NCBI GenBank assembly: GCA_049688395.1
Contig: JBAVKQ010000078.1
Coordinates: 1-28,442, forward strand
From: Prado023 sp049688395
GTDB taxonomy: Bacteria; Actinomycetota; Actinomycetes; S36-B12; CAIYMF01
DNA length: 28,442 bases
Direction: 5' to 3'
Numbering within the stretch: position 1 is the first letter of the stretch; each line of letters starts with the position of its first letter. The notes beneath the pieces were generated by a model, which was given only the letters and a program-made list of their open reading frames with translations, was not told where the DNA came from and did no database searches. Positions 28,173-28,442 of the stretch are shown piece by piece. A program made the position numbers and the translations under genes.

Positions 28173-28442
28173 ATGAGCGACCCCACCGGCCCGCCCGAGA
28201 CCAACGACGAGGACCTGCCCTCCGCCCTGGGCGAGTCCTCCCTGAGCCCCAGCAGTGACGCCGACGGCGAGCAGCCGGAGGCCTTGCCCCCGAGCGAGCC
28301 CCCGCCCGACTCGGCCCCCGACCCGCCCGGGCGTGCGGCAGCTGACTCCGGCCCTCCAGCACCACCGCCGCCGACACCCCTGGGTGGGTCCTTCCCGCCC
28401 CCGCCACCCGGGGGCGGGTCCTACCCACCCCCGCCACCCGGG
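28173..28442 (+). CDS. Acidic, proline-rich protein, N-terminal part only
   Basis: An open frame from the ATG at 28173 that runs off the end of the window (90 codons seen). The first half is acidic and Ser/Pro-rich (MSDPTGPPETNDEDLPSALG ...). The second half is a run of PPPPP blocks separated by GGSF and GGGSY, as in FPPPPPGGGSYPPPPPG. Such tails commonly precede a small membrane domain (for example RDD or DUF4870/DUF4190-like proteins) in actinobacteria, but that domain is outside the window and the family cannot be named. AGGA about 8 nt upstream is a weak ribosome-binding site. Codon bias is strongly GC3, supporting real coding. Confidence 0.7.
   Translation, partial: MSDPTGPPETNDEDLPSALGESSLSPSSDADGEQPEALPPSEPPPDSAPDPPGRAAADSGPPAPPPPTPLGGSFPPPPPGGGSYPPPPPG

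Noticed and set aside
28135..28176. 13-residue upstream ORF (GTG 28135) overlapping the last gene's ATG
   Set aside because: The predicted transcript start near 28137 would remove its start codon, and it is too short to judge.
1..28442. tRNA/rRNA genes, CRISPR arrays, insertion sequences, phage attachment sites
   Set aside because: No cloverleaf with TTCGANNC-type arm, no spaced identical repeats of CRISPR type, no transposase or terminal inverted repeats were seen by eye.

Overview
This is a gene-dense, very GC-rich stretch of chromosome (G+C not counted). It is almost certainly from an actinomycete (Actinomycetota). The gene order is the conserved actinobacterial block ftsK - rimO - pgsA - cinA - clgR ... 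DUF3046 - recA - recX - miaB - miaA - dapF - hflX ... lexA - LysM gene - nrdR - nrdJ, which resembles the ftsK-to-nrdR interval of Mycobacterium and Streptomyces. GTG/TTG starts, start/stop overlaps and TAnnnT boxes 6 nt before start codons also fit. I make no genus call. I see no IS element, prophage, CRISPR array, tRNA or rRNA gene, so this is core chromosome.

Layout. 102-5757 (+): ftsK (DNA translocase), rimO (ribosomal protein S12 methylthiotransferase), pgsA (phospholipid synthesis) and cinA/pncC. 5989-6255 (+): a short ClgR-type regulator, followed by a 14-bp tandem repeat. 6467-11200 (-): the giant helicase lhr. 11268-13279 (+): DUF3046, recA, recX. 13380-20509 (+): miaB, miaA, dapF, hflX and a DinG/XPD-type helicase, largely overlapping or abutting. 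20550-23644 (-): an archaeal-type peroxiredoxin, a DUF2252 protein and lexA. 23899-28010 (+): a LysM membrane protein divergent from lexA, then nrdR and the B12-dependent ribonucleotide reductase nrdJ. 28173 to the end: the start of an acidic, proline-rich protein that runs off the window.

How it works together. The region is a DNA-damage and replication hub: LexA, RecA, RecX, two helicases, FtsK, an SOS-type division-inhibitor candidate and dNTP supply. The non-coding DNA supports this. There is a SOS box at recA and one or two between lexA and the LysM gene. RecA-NDp (PafBC-type) promoter motifs lie before recA, ftsK and, more weakly, lhr. A triple NrdR-box-like array lies over the nrdR promoter. 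Many genes appear to be leaderless, with a -10 box exactly 6 nt before the start codon (ftsK, rimO, dapF, DUF2252, one clgR start).

The most unusual feature is at the dapF-hflX junction (16690-16787): three in-frame 33-nt repeats whose fourth copy is the beginning of hflX itself. A single missing base in repeat 3 separates a 33-codon ORF from hflX. Restoring that base would fuse four 11-residue repeats onto HflX.
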